Assembly (NCBI GenBank): GCA_030765055.1
Contig: CM060955.1
Location: forward strand, 155,404,006 to 155,468,005
Source: Mantis religiosa
Lineage: Eukaryota > Arthropoda > Insecta > Mantodea > Mantidae
DNA length: 64,000 nucleotides
Direction of reading: 5' to 3'
The notes beneath the pieces are model-generated. The model saw only the letters and a list, made by a program, of their open reading frames with translations. It had not been told where the DNA came from and did no database searches. A program made the translations under genes and the position numbers. This document shows positions 21,436 to 31,963 of this stretch, one piece after another. Positions within the stretch are counted from its first letter, which is position 1, and each line of letters starts with the position of its first letter.

Positions 21436-21452
21436 TGGTGTCAGAAGTGGGA
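21436..21452 (+). other. primer binding site, tRNA-Leu type
   Basis: TGGTGTCAGAAGTGGGA starts 2 bp after the LTR end. It is complementary to a 3' end ...TCCCACTTCTGACACCA, the form of insect tRNA-Leu. The equivalents at 4215 and 35685 have mutated. Confidence 0.75.
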
Positions 21453-21640
21453 CCAAACAATCAAGACGGCGCTAGAAAAAATAAGAACTCTCCAGAAATC
21501 CGTCTCATTCCACCCACCGTTTCGGCGATCTTTTATCTCCGCATTGCACTGCCCGTCTCTTTGAACTCGTCCCTTGTGCCGCCTCACCTCAACAAACCTG
21601 CCATGCATCGTCGGGACATTCGCTAACACATCTACCCTGA
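21453..21640 (-). repeat. inverted U3 following the primer binding site
   Basis: Read on the minus strand this is the U3 start TGTCCCGACGATGCATGG through CTTGATTGTTTG, as seen on the plus strand at 56368-56532, and beyond it the LTR-upstream sequence seen at 56270-56367. Thus an LTR with its primer binding site is fused tail-to-tail to a second, reversed LTR. Confidence 0.7.
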
Positions 21641-21749
21641 AACAGACCACCAGATGAGAGATGATGTGAAAAAATAGAGGAGATGAAATGGAGGGACAGG
21701 TGATTCGGGGATGTGATTAAGCTACACAACATTAGCCTAGCGATCCAGG

Positions 21750-21904
21750 AAAACTCTACAGCTTAGAGTTACCCGACATTCGTCTTAAAGGATAAGGGAA
21801 AGCCCCGGGTAAACCTCATCCAAGTAACTCACCCTGACCAAGCTTCGAACTCGGGACCTCTTGTTCGTGAGGCAGACATGCTACCATCTACGCTGCCAAG
21901 GCGG
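21750..21904 (-). repeat. tRNA-derived SINE, 3'-truncated
   Basis: Paralogue of 4530-4683, with the same junctions to the inverted-LTR material on one side and to mariner on the other. The box B region is kept in the form TTCGAAGCTTGG. Confidence 0.7.
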
Positions 21905-22140
21905 CAACATCGTTGTTGCACAGATATGAGCCCATGTGATTTCGATCTTTCTGCGAAAATGAAATTATCACTTAGGTGAGTTTGCCTTAGAGGCAGACAG
22001 ACAATTATAGCAGAAGTAGAACAGTCTGTTTGATATTAGGACAACAAGACGCTGTGGATAGCATCCGCCGTCTTCCTGATCTGTGGAGTCGAGTTTTCAT
22101 ATTGGTTCAAATTACGTATAAGCACTGCAATAATGTAACT
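21905..22140 (+). pseudogene. mariner transposase relic, C-terminal part
   Basis: Same relic and same deletion junction as at 4685, with mutated traces of KMKLPLRGVRFRTR and LPDLW. Not translatable as one frame. Confidence 0.6.
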
Positions 22141-22781
22141 ATTTGTTCTTAATTCAATAGCACATTTTATTGCATGTTTTTGACATTTTGCAACATCAAT
22201 GCATGCTTGTTTTAGACGTTTTAGTGCATGAAATTCAATTTCCAATTTTAAATTACAACCTTAAATTAATTTTTAGAAATTTTGTTCAAGACAAAAAAAA
22301 ATGAAATTATAACGCACAATAAACGAATCCCCAAAGAAAGGTATTTGCGGAAAACCTAGTTTTCATCTAAATAAAAATTTACAATCAGCAGACGCTGTCT
22401 GCTTTCAAGGGCGTCTACAAACAAATAAAGAAGAAATAGATGTACAACTTGAGCAGCTCAAATGTCCAGCGTGTTTCCTGAGTAGCAGTGACTGCAGCGA
22501 CACAGAGTGGAAGTCTTATGCAACATGAAGTACGCGTAGCATCCGATAGATGACGCCAAGTTATAATTGCTGTGTATATATCAATGCGTCTTAAATATTA
22601 AGAACATTTTTTTAAAAACGTTAGAGTAATGATGTTTTGTTTTGCTTCAAACCATGTAATAAATGTGAATAATGGATATTTGTAGTTATAATACATTTAA
22701 AAATAAATACAAATGGATAAGAAGTATTGTATTTTCGAGAAAAAGTCACCTAAGAATTATATAAGCTTCATAATTCCAGCA

Positions 22782-22792
22782 CTTTTTACATT
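22782..22792. repeat. target-site duplication, left (LINE family 1)
   Basis: CTTTTTACATT is repeated exactly at 28234-28244. The two together bracket the full-length LINE, and the joined flanks restore segment B sequence. Confidence 0.9.
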
Positions 22793-22827
22793 CAGTCGAG
22801 TGTGGATATCCGTGGTGAACGGATGTG
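22792..22827 (+). promoter_or_regulatory. internal LINE promoter: initiator and DPE
   Basis: TCAGTC at 22792-22797 fits the arthropod initiator TCAKTY; its T is the last base of the target duplication. Taking A22794 as +1, GGATGTG falls at +28 to +34 and fits the downstream promoter element RGWYV(T) at its required position. Downstream promoters of this type are known for Drosophila Jockey, Doc, F and I elements. Confidence 0.7.
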
Positions 22828-23230
22828 TATGTTATGCGCTCGATGTAAAGTGAGCAAAAATCGCGTAATATAGTGTACGTATAGTGCACGTAATTAGTGC
22901 ATCAAAAACGGGTAATCCGAACCATAATAGTGCAACAGTGGAACAACATGTGCCCATAATGCAGCAGTACTGACAACAAATAGTGCATCGTTGTGAAAAC
23001 CGGCAGTAAGTGGAGGCTACAACTTATAAGTGTCGCGTAACAATATGTGCTATTTACTTTTGCAAGTGATAATTCAGAAGTTGTATTTAGCGATGTGTAA
23101 GGTAAATATACGTTAAACCTTTTCTTACACATTGTACAAAAGTGCATTAGACAGAAACTAAAGTGCAGTAGGGCGTGAAGGTCCTTCTTGCGCGCAAAAA
23201 ACCAGTGCAACTACTTTTAGGTTGTGAAGT

Positions 23231-23405
23231 GTTGTGATTGGCGTTTGCATTGGGTGTCGTGATTGGACAGTACATTTGCCACACGCGCCCTGATTGGTGG
23301 TTATATTACTGCCTGTGATTGGCGTATACATTGGGTGTCGTGATTGGACAGTACATTTGCCACACGCGCCCTGATTGGTGGTTGTATTACTGCTTCCTAT
23401 TGGCT
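23231..23405 (+). promoter_or_regulatory. 81-bp tandem repeat with nine ATTGG (inverted CCAAT) boxes
   Basis: Four ATTGG motifs at 23237, 23249, 23262 and 23293 recur exactly 81 bp later at 23318, 23330, 23343 and 23374, and a ninth is at 23399, just before the ORF1 ATG at 23423. A cluster of NF-Y-type sites in a LINE 5' UTR suggests a role in transcription. That is inference; the tandem duplication itself is directly visible. Confidence 0.7.
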
Positions 23406-23422
23406 GCTAATACACATCAGAA

Positions 23423-25321
23423 ATGGATGCAGAAAACGCCACACCTACCGAGACAATTGACGCCTCCATCCTTTATTATCTAGAAGGCGGTGATATTCGC
23501 ACCTTCCTAGGTAATGACTTAATCACCAATCCGTCGCTACCTATAGCGAGTGAAGTATATGCCATTCTCCTTAAGGAGCTAGATGCAAGGAACTTGTACT
23601 TAAACAAGGCTGATGAGCTAGTGCAACAAGCCTTGGGAACCAGCGAAACCATCGCAATTGCTGAGTTCCAGGTATACATGGCTCACAGAAACCGTGTCAG
23701 TGCCATTACCGAACTGTTACGCAAACATAATCAGGCAGTCTCTACTACAACTTGGCACACTGTTACCAAGCGCTCTGCCAAACCAGAACAAACCCCAACT
23801 ACCAGAAAAATTGACACCTCCAACATCTATGCTGTTCTCTCCCACGAAGAGCCCACAGCATCAACCTCTACTGGAGTCAACACCAAGCGGCGCAGCTGCA
23901 GCAATCAAGTTGCAGTCAACCCAACGGATGATGACTCATCTGCCACCGCAACTCCTACTCCAGCACCACAGGCACCGCCCACAACTACCACAAACACAGC
24001 TCCTAACCGATCTAACAGGACAACACCTATTTTTCTGAGAGACCCCAACAAAGCACGGGATCTCACAACATTTCTTGCTGAAAAACATCCCAGCTTGAAG
24101 TACTCCGTGCGCAACATGAGTGGCACTGTTGCCTTCTTGCCAGAGACGCCCGAAGACCACCGGGCGCTCCGTAAACTTCTCACAGAGAGTAGTGTTCAAT
24201 TTCTTACTACTCTCTTGCCTGAGGAGAAGTTGCTATATGTCACCCTGAAGGATCTGCCCATGTACATCACAGAGGCAGACGTCACCACAATGCTCAGGGG
24301 TCTTAACTATCCAGTGGAGAGGGTTGGACAACCGCGATCAAATCGTAGTCCAACTCCTAAACTACCTCCACACTTCAGAGTTGCTCTGAGGAAAGAAGGC
24401 AACTTTCAAGCCATATACAAGGAGACGAGGATGTTCAACGCCATCATCCGCGTGGAGTCCTATCGTCCTCCGGCGCAACCCCTGCAATGTACCAACTGCC
24501 AGCAGTTTACGCATAGTGCTGCTGGATGTCGGCTGGAACCTGTCTGCTCCTTCTGTGGTGAATCAGGACACAAAAGGGCAGAATGTCCTAAAGTGGGCTT
24601 AGCCAACCAAAAACCCACATGCTACAACTGCGGCGGAGAACACTCCTGCAGGTATGCCAAATGCCCTGTATGGCAGGAAGCCAGAGTAGAAATGCTGCTC
24701 AATAAAAATGGGCAGAGGAGTAGATTCGACGCTGCACCAAAGTTGCCAAACCCAATGGGCCTTCCAAAGGAAGCCTTCAAGGGCACCAGATACCCAGGCC
24801 TGCCGCCTGTTAACAGAATCCAACACTCTTCGTATGCAGAGGCGCTGAAAACCAAGCAGCAGAACACCCCGCAGCAACCATTGATCAGTTGCCCGGGTAA
24901 CACACAAAAAGTCGCTCCAAACCACACTACCAGAGTTGTAGCTGATGAGACGACGCCCCCCAAACAGCACGCCATGTCGGGGAGCAACCCAGATCGCCCT
25001 GGAAGTGCCCGACCAGCTACCCAGAAGGAGAACGTGCAGCGTCCACGTCCCTCCAACAGTGGATTGAGGCAACCAGCCCAGCAGCGCCTGCCGGCTCATA
25101 TCCCGCCCACCACCACCATTCCAAGCAAACCCATGCTAAAACCGACCATCGCTGATGCTCAGTTCCTAAATCTGATGAGCAGAATCCCTGTCCATCACCA
25201 ACCGGACTTTGCTACCGTCCTAGCTGAAGCTCTGGTACAGCGTCCTGACAATATTCCACCCGAAACCATATTAGTCCACACTGTATTCATCTTTATGGGA
25301 CGTTATGGCAGACAGGACTAA
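23423..25321 (+). CDS. LINE ORF1 (gag-like RNA-binding protein)
   Basis: Intact 632-codon frame. The N-terminal half is Thr/Pro/Gln-rich in places (about residues 170-215). The region from about 205 to 320 resembles the RRM-like/pre-knuckle domain of Jockey gag proteins. Three zinc knuckles follow: C-x2-C-x4-H-x4-C at 356-369 and 375-388, and C-x2-C-x3-H-x6-C at 400-414, the usual trio for this clade. The C-terminal third is Pro- and Gln-rich. It should coat the element RNA and carry it to the nucleus or chromatin. ATG 23423 is the first start after the ATTGG array. The stop TAA at 25319 lies inside ORF2, giving a 17-nt overlap in another frame, so ORF2 is probably made by termination-reinitiation. 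Confidence 0.9.
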   Translation: MDAENATPTETIDASILYYLEGGDIRTFLGNDLITNPSLPIASEVYAILLKELDARNLYLNKADELVQQALGTSETIAIAEFQVYMAHRNRVSAITELLRKHNQAVSTTTWHTVTKRSAKPEQTPTTRKIDTSNIYAVLSHEEPTASTSTGVNTKRRSCSNQVAVNPTDDDSSATATPTPAPQAPPTTTTNTAPNRSNRTTPIFLRDPNKARDLTTFLAEKHPSLKYSVRNMSGTVAFLPETPEDHRALRKLLTESSVQFLTTLLPEEKLLYVTLKDLPMYITEADVTTMLRGLNYPVERVGQPRSNRSPTPKLPPHFRVALRKEGNFQAIYKETRMFNAIIRVESYRPPAQPLQCTNCQQFTHSAAGCRLEPVCSFCGESGHKRAECPKVGLANQKPTCYNCGGEHSCRYAKCPVWQEARVEMLLNKNGQRSRFDAAPKLPNPMGLPKEAFKGTRYPGLPPVNRIQHSSYAEALKTKQQNTPQQPLISCPGNTQKVAPNHTTRVVADETTPPKQHAMSGSNPDRPGSARPATQKENVQRPRPSNSGLRQPAQQRLPAHIPPTTTIPSKPMLKPTIADAQFLNLMSRIPVHHQPDFATVLAEALVQRPDNIPPETILVHTVFIFMGRYGRQD

Positions 25322-28003
25322 TAGGATATCAGACCTCCTTGGACTCAAAATTTGTTCCTGGAATGCCAATGGTATCCGGAACAAGTTAACTGAAGTGTCA
25401 AACTTCATAGCGGTCAACAAAGTGCAGATTCTTCTGGTGCAAGAAACACATCTTTCTAGTGCCCAGAAGGCCTCCATCCCTGGCATGCTCAGCCATCGCA
25501 CCGACCGCGCAGATGGTTATGGTGGTACGGCCATCTACATAAGCCGCAACATTCAGCATCATCGGCTACAACTGGCAACCACAGCGGCTCTCGAAGCAAC
25601 TGGTACACAGTTGACCACAAATAGAGGGCCTCTAAACATCTTCTCCCTCTACATTCCGCCTGGCAGACCAATATCGCAGAGCGATTTGGACGCAGTGTTT
25701 TCCACAGGAGCCCAAACAATTGCCATGGGTGACCTAAATGCCAAAAGCCCACAGTGGAACTCCACAATCAGAAATCACAGAGGCATGGTGCTGGAACGCT
25801 ATCTGGAACGGCGGAACCTCGTAGTACTTGCTCCATCATCACCAACCATAACTTACGGGGATCGCCGACCACCTGACTGGTTGGATATTGCTATCCTCCA
25901 GCATATTCGAGGTCACCCGAAAATGCTTACCATCCCGGAACTTTCTTCAGACCATTACCCCATCCTTTTTCTATACCAAGCCAGGGCAACAGCCAAGGCT
26001 CCACCAAATAGTCCGAATCCTCGTCTGACTAATTGGAGCATGTATACAAAGATAATGGCAACAAAATCAGCCGAGGTAACACCATGCACCAGCGTAGCTG
26101 AAGCCGATAACCTAGCAAAAACCATCACCTCTACAATGGCACAAGCAATGGTTGAAGCCACTCCACCACGGCGCAAATTCTATAGTGCCCAGAAGCCACT
26201 TCCCTCACAACTACGGAAGTTAATAGCTGATAAAAACAAAGCTAGGCGTCGGTTTCAGAACACGCGTAATCCCTTACACAAAAGGGAGTGGAACAGACTA
26301 CAACACCTAGTCAAACTAGAGCTCGCTGACTTCCGGAATGACGAGTGGGAACGCCGTCTATGCGCTCTTGATCCGCAGGACCAATCACTCTGGCGCATGT
26401 CCAAGGCGCTGCTGCGAATACCTTCTTCTGATCCACCTCTTACCGATGACAGAAGGACGGCAGAGTCAACGAGAGAAAAAGTGGATTTAATGGCTGAACA
26501 TCTAGCCTCCACTTTTCATCCAGCAGAATCTCATGATCAGGAGCTCTCTGATGAAATAGTGGAACGTGTTGAAGCTTTTCTTTCCACTCCCTTTAATGCG
26601 GATGATGTGCATTTAACAACAGTCTCAGAAGTGAGGAGTATTGTGACTAAAGTGCGCCCCTATAAAACAACAGGGTATGACAACTTGCCATATGCTGCTT
26701 TTAAAGCACTACCAGCAGCATGGATAATACTGTTGTTCCACCTGTTCAACAGCCTACTAGAACTAGCTCATTTCCCTGCTGCGTGGAAACACGCTAGGAT
26801 TATCACCATTCCTAAGCCAGGAAAGGACCCCAAAAACATTAGTAGTCACCGACCCATCAGTCTGCTGCCGGCCATCAGTAAAATCTTCGAGAAGGTGTTG
26901 CAGGCCCGCCTTCAACATCTGCTGGACCAACACAATGTGCTACGACCCGAGCAGTTTGGTTTCCGACGTCAACATTCCACCTCTCACCAGTTACTCCGCC
27001 TCGTGGACGATGTAATACGCGGGTTTAATAATCGGCATTACGTTACAGCACTATTCCTAGACATCTCTCGAGCATTCGACTCGGTGTGGCATGACGGCCT
27101 CATCCATCGGCTCATCCACTACAATATCCCAGCATACCTTACAAAACTCATCAACACCTACCTTAAAAACCGTTCCTTTGTCGTCGCCAGGGACGACATC
27201 CATTCTCAACCATATGGTATTCAAGCAGGGGTACCACAAGGCAGTGTCCTTGGTCCCCTCCTGTTCCTCACCTATATAAACACCCTCCCTACCCTAATAG
27301 GCTGTAACCTCTATCTATTCGCTGATGAGACCGCATTAACCGTTTCATCTAAACGACACGTTAATGCCGTAACCAAGGCGCAGCGTTACGCTGATATGCT
27401 ATCTGCATGGTTCATCACTTGGCGCTTGAAGATTAATGTAACCAAATTTCAAGCAGTCACATTCACCCGCCGTACTATACAAGACGTACCCAATCTCCGC
27501 CTGGCTGGAGAGGAAGTACAATGGTCCTCGGAGGCTACATACCTTGGAGTAACCCTGGATTGGCGTCTGACGTGGAAACAGCACATCACCACTGTGGCAA
27601 ACAAAGTGTCCAAAGGATGGCCATGCTATATCCCATGATAAATAGGAAATCTACAATGAGCCTGCACAACAAATTGCTCATTTACAAACAAATACTCCGC
27701 CCTGCACTAACTTATGCTTGCACAGTCTGGGGAGTTGCAGCAAAATCACATCTCTACAAGCTACAAGTCCTACAGAACCGCTACCTTCGGATAGCAACAG
27801 CTTCCGACTGGTACATTCCAAACGACAATATCCATGCAGATCTCTCCTTCCCAAAAATCACAGAATACATCCTTAACCTATGTCAAAATTTTTATAACAA
27901 GCTCCCTTCAAGCTTCAACAGCCTAATCCGCGGTCTGGGTGAATATGACCTCGACCCCGGTGAAACCTACAAGCGACCCAGACTAGTGCTTGCACCACCA
28001 TAG
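25305..28003 (+). pseudogene. LINE ORF2 (endonuclease and reverse transcriptase), frameshifted
   Basis: The ATG at 25305 opens 777 codons. The first about 230 are an AP-type endonuclease (CSWNANGIRNKL, LLVQETHL, GDLNAKSPQWNS, SSDHYPIL). The reverse transcriptase follows with IPKPGKDP, FGFRRQHSTS, LFLDISRAFDSVWH, GVPQGSVLGP and the active-site loop FADETAL, where the second catalytic Asp of the usual (F/Y)ADD is Glu (codon 27327-27329, residue 675). At about 27610 one base is missing, so the frame ends at 27638. The remaining C-terminal domain (YACTVWGVAAKSHLYKLQ, QNRYLRIA) continues in another frame to 28003. The copy cannot make a full ORF2 protein and is expected to be inactive. Confidence 0.92.
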
Positions 28004-28233
28004 GCCCATACAATCCCCTCCAGATGTTCATTACATTTCATTACATTTCACCTCCAACAAACAAACCAATCAACCCTTAAATAATATCCACCACCATCCA
28101 CCCACCGTCATATCATTATATAACCACCATTATGCCAGTAAGGGACGATGTCCCGAAATGGCAAAACGTCGAAAGCCCCTCCTCTGCGGAGAGGTTCACC
28201 TTCAACGACACCACTGTGCTGTGTGCTGTGTGT
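28004..28233 (+). other. LINE family 1 3' UTR with two terminal hairpins
   Basis: Contains a duplicated 10-mer (cattacattt, near 28030), then GGGAC-GAT-GTCCC at 28142-28154 and CCTCT-GCGG-AGAGG at 28181-28194. It ends with a TG-rich tail of about 20 nt directly before the target duplication. Structured 3' ends are recognised by the reverse transcriptase in some LINE clades; here that is inference. Confidence 0.6.
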
Positions 28234-28640
28234 CTTTTTACATTATTTACTCAAATTCCTACATTTCTTTTTCGACATCATGTGGGTACATTACATTTGC
28301 TACTAGAGATTCGTCACATCAGAGACATGAAAACGTGTACAGATGGTTAGGCATTACTAAACTTTCACATGCCCTTTCGGAAATTCCTGTTGATAAACAT
28401 ATTTCTAACATTTCATTAAATCAGCGCTGTAGTAGCAATACCTGTCTTTCAAAATTGTATTATACTTTAGTTTTGTCAGCTCGGTTTGGAAATTTTAATT
28501 TGCTTTATAGTAAGGCACTGAAAACGTGTTCAGTTTGGTTGCTATTTCGGATATTGAATTTTACTGTTCAAATTCTATAACAATTGGTATTCACCAGAAT
28601 CTTCGCAGTTTAAGAAATTAAATGGTTTCTTCACATTGCA
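28234..28640. repeat. target-site duplication (right) and continuation of segment B copy 2
   Basis: 28234-28244 repeats CTTTTTACATT. The following DNA matches 37050-37400 and 5590-5930 of the other segment B copies (for example 'cattacatttgctactagagattcg'). Confidence 0.75.
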
Positions 28641-29010
28641 ACCTCCTCGCATTCTGTTACATAGTGTTCTATCTTCATTTTTCCCCCACACAATTCACAA
28701 ATTCCCTTTTCCCTACCTCCTATCCCTCTTAGAGATATTGTTCCTGTACTCATCCAAGCTAACGCTTCTCTCTCTTGCCTACTGCAGTAATCTACTTATG
28801 CTTCTAGTCCCCAGTTTCTTTTTATTTGCTTGTAAAATTGTAATGATTTCGTATTTTCAAGATCTCTCCATAATTCCTTTCTTTCTATATCTTCTATTCT
28901 ACATTTTACCAATTTACCCACTTCACTTGTATTCCTTTCTTCTAATCTCCATATATCCCTCATTCCTACTTTTCCCATAATTCCTCCTATCGCTGACCAC
29001 CAACTGTTTG
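28640..29010 (-). pseudogene. C-terminus of a LINE ORF2 (family 4)
   Basis: On the minus strand a frame reads WSAIGGIMGKVGMRDIWRLE, FYKQIKRNWGLEA, stop, then SRQEREALAWMSTGT, LRGIGGREKG and finally CELCGGKMKIEHYVTEC. That last part fits the C-x2-C-x7-H-x4-C motif found at the C-terminus of several insect LINE ORF2 proteins. One in-frame stop interrupts it. No reverse transcriptase domain remains. Family assignment within the LINEs is uncertain. Confidence 0.65.
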
Positions 29011-30343
29011 TGTTCTATAATCTTCTCTGCAATAACAAAATAAATGAGAGTATTGTATTTTTTATTCTTATAGTGTTCTAAACAAAAATGAACAGTTGTG
29101 AAGTAAATATTAGTATGATATAAATGTAAATAGAACAATATCTACAAAAATATTAATTAACGTTGTAATTGCTATGTGTATACCGATATGACTTAGCTAT
29201 TTAGAATATTTTACAAAACATTAGAAAATCGACTTCCCTTCTTAAGTTTAAATCATATCCTAAATGTGAACAATGGAAAATTGTAGCTATATTGTACACG
29301 TAACCCAATATATACCGAAAGAAAAGATTGTATTTTGGAACTAAAGCCTTCTAAATCTGTATAAATAGCAGAAATTCAACCCTTGATTTTCAAATCGGTG
29401 TTTATTTTTGCCCGTTGGCAGCATTGATTAAATAGCTATCATAACAATAAGGAGGGTTGTGGATGTAAGAAAATCTAGAGTTTCTTAATCTAAAATTTTT
29501 TGGAGTAATTTCAAAGCACATGCGTTAGAAATCTGTCTTAAACAAACCTAAAATTAATAAAAAGTCAGAAATGGAGCAATTACATATCTCCTTTATTAAT
29601 TCCCATCATCCTGTGTGGGATGATTTTTTAAAAGCTGCAGGACGCTATAAATGTGGCGTCCATTATTCAATGACCTTGGTATTTCCAAATAAGATGCTCA
29701 ACTGGGTACGGAAGAACTGTGTACGTTATGACGATGTTTGAGAGTAGACTTTCGTACTATCACAAAAATGCTGCTTCATCCTTATTGTGTACATTCCTAC
29801 GTAGAAGTTTTCGGGAATTCCTGTTTGATTATCATCTTTTTAGTTCTTAATTAAATCAGCACTGTGGTGGCAATATCTGTGTTCTACGATTTTGCTGTAC
29901 TTATATATTTACATCCCTGTTTATTAATTTGATTGCACTTTTTCATAAGCGCTAAAACGCGGTTTAGTTGCCATAAAAGAATCCCAAATGAAAGGTACTT
30001 CAAGAAAACCTAGTCTTTATTTAAATAAACTTTACAAACATAGACTACAAATTAAGGTACTTTGAACATTAAGAGCGTCTATAAGCAACTAAAGAAAAGG
30101 AAAGAGAGGAAGACCTTGAGTTGTAGTGGAATACCCCAATACCCAATACTCAAAGCTGGTCGCTGTCTGATAATCTGGAAATGCAGTTCCCTTGCATGGC
30201 CTGTAAATAAGAAAATCATCACAACCTGTAATTTGATATAAGTAATGATAAACTCAGACAAATAAGGAACAATCCCGAATTGGTTTCCTCCACGAAATAA
30301 AATGTGTTTGACGTAAATACTGCGTTTTAACAAGATATATTTA
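29011..30343. other. non-coding, segment A-like stretch
   Basis: 29160-29400 matches 3465-3690, and 29640-30340 matches 42050-42640 and 19740-20290 of segment A copies. No gene seen. It is interrupted at 30344 by the minus-strand LINE and resumes at 34374. Confidence 0.6.
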
Positions 30344-30666
30344 TTTTATTTATTTATTTATTTATTGTTCTCTGAAAAGGTTCCCAGAGCCAGAGCTCAC
30401 GCTAGGGAACAGTACAAAAATATATAAAATGATGGCAAACAGCCCTTAACAATACTTATATTACATTTTCATAGTAGGAATGAATTACCGTACAAGAATA
30501 ACATATATGAAACATACAAAGATACAGAAATTCACTATAACTCAAGAAATAATAGCAACAAAGAACTTAACAGAAAAAAAGAAGCTACATATTCAGTGGG
30601 ACATTAATCCATATTAATTTTTAACCAGTTCAGCTTTCAAACCAGCTATAAATGTGTAACACTTTA

Positions 30667-31629
30667 TCAGCTATCAATATATGCCTTCAGTAAATTTTCA
30701 GCAACTTTCCTTTTAAAACCTTTTATGTTCCTGCAGCCTTTCAGTTCCAGTGGCAGCGCATTATATAAGTTGATAACGTGTGAGGTTAAGCTGTTCAAGC
30801 CATAAGTAGAAGTGTTCACTGTTGGTTTTGTTAAGTTTCCTTTATTCCTTGTATTATATATATGTGAGGAGCTTTCAAATGTTAGATTGGACTTTAGAAG
30901 ATTATTTTTTATTTTGTGGAGATATATTATCAAGGACAACTCTTTGTTTACTTGTAATGGTAAAATGTTAGTTACATGGTAGAGTGTTTTTGTGTTTGTT
31001 CTAAAGGGTAGATTGTAGATTATTTTCAAGGCCCGATTTTGAAGTACTTCGAGGTCATGAATTAAATATTTAACAGAGTTACCCCATGAGACGTTTAAGT
31101 AATCCAAATGAGATTTAATTAAAGCATGGAAGATGCTTCGTAAATGATTTACACTGAATCCTTTGAATTTCAGCCTGTGAATTACAGCTAACACAGGAAG
31201 AATCTTATTTTTTACATGCATGATATGGTCCTTCCATGTGAGCGTACTGTCTAGAATCAAACCTAGATATGTGATTTCTGTTACTCTTTCAATCACTGCG
31301 TTATCAACATGTATCTTGTTATTTACTACTGGTATGTATGATCTTTTATGAAATAACATATATTTTGTTTTACAGACATTTAATGTTAACTTATTGCCCT
31401 TAAACCAGCTATTCAATGCATTCAGGTCTTGCTGTATGTCATATATCAGCTGGTGCTCAGAGTCATCTATATATAACAAACATATATCATCAGCACACAT
31501 AGTCAATTTACCTTTTAGTCTTAAACATCCTATGTCATTTATAAAAATTAGGAATAATATAGGACCTAATACAGAACCTTGTGGAACACCATGATGAATT
31601 ACTGATAGAGAACTGGAAATGTTGTTCAT
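30667..31629 (-). pseudogene. CR1-type ORF2, C-terminal half of reverse transcriptase
   Basis: 320 codons beginning just before HHGVPQGSVLGPILF. The active-site loop is MCADDICLLY (ADD retained). The thumb and C-terminal region contain ITYLGLILDSTLTWKDHI, LQNRALKIIYNLP, YNTRNKGNL and YNALPLEL, typical of the CR1/Rex group. Upstream, motif A is readable only with a one-base correction in an A run (plus-strand T run 31748-31752), so the frame is severed from the rest of ORF2. Confidence 0.85.
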
Positions 31630-31963
31630 ATTTACAAATTGTTTCCTATTACTGAGATAATTCTGAAACCAGTTGAGAGGAAGTCCTCTTACACCAGCAT
31701 ACTCAAGTTTATTTAGTAGTAAAGTATGATCTACAGTGTCAAAAGCCTTTTTAGGTCAATAAATAAACCAGTAGCTAAACAATTTCTATCCAGAGCTTTT
31801 TGAATATCTATGATAATATTTACCGTGCCAGCAAGAGTACTAGATTTGTTAATAAATCCATACTCATGATTGTGAAAAGGTTGTGTTTTTCTAGATGCTG
31901 TAATAACTTAACTTTTACTACTTTTTCCAGAATTTTGGCAAATACAGGAATAATACTTATTGG

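Larger units (their letters stand above)
22793..28233 (+). mobile_element. full-length Jockey-type LINE (family 1), 5441 bp
   Basis: Complete non-LTR retrotransposon: 5' UTR of 630 bp with promoter, ORF1 with three zinc knuckles, ORF2 with AP-type endonuclease and reverse transcriptase, 3' UTR with two hairpins and a short TG-rich tail instead of poly(A). An identical 11-bp target duplication lies on both sides. It is visibly GC-richer than the flanking DNA. It interrupts segment B, whose sequence continues after 28244. The clean duplication implies a fairly recent insertion, yet ORF2 is disabled. Confidence 0.95.

Noticed and set aside
23905..25099. Several long minus-strand frames opposite LINE ORF1.
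   Set aside because: Antisense shadows of a GC-rich intact ORF1 that carries clear zinc-knuckle motifs.
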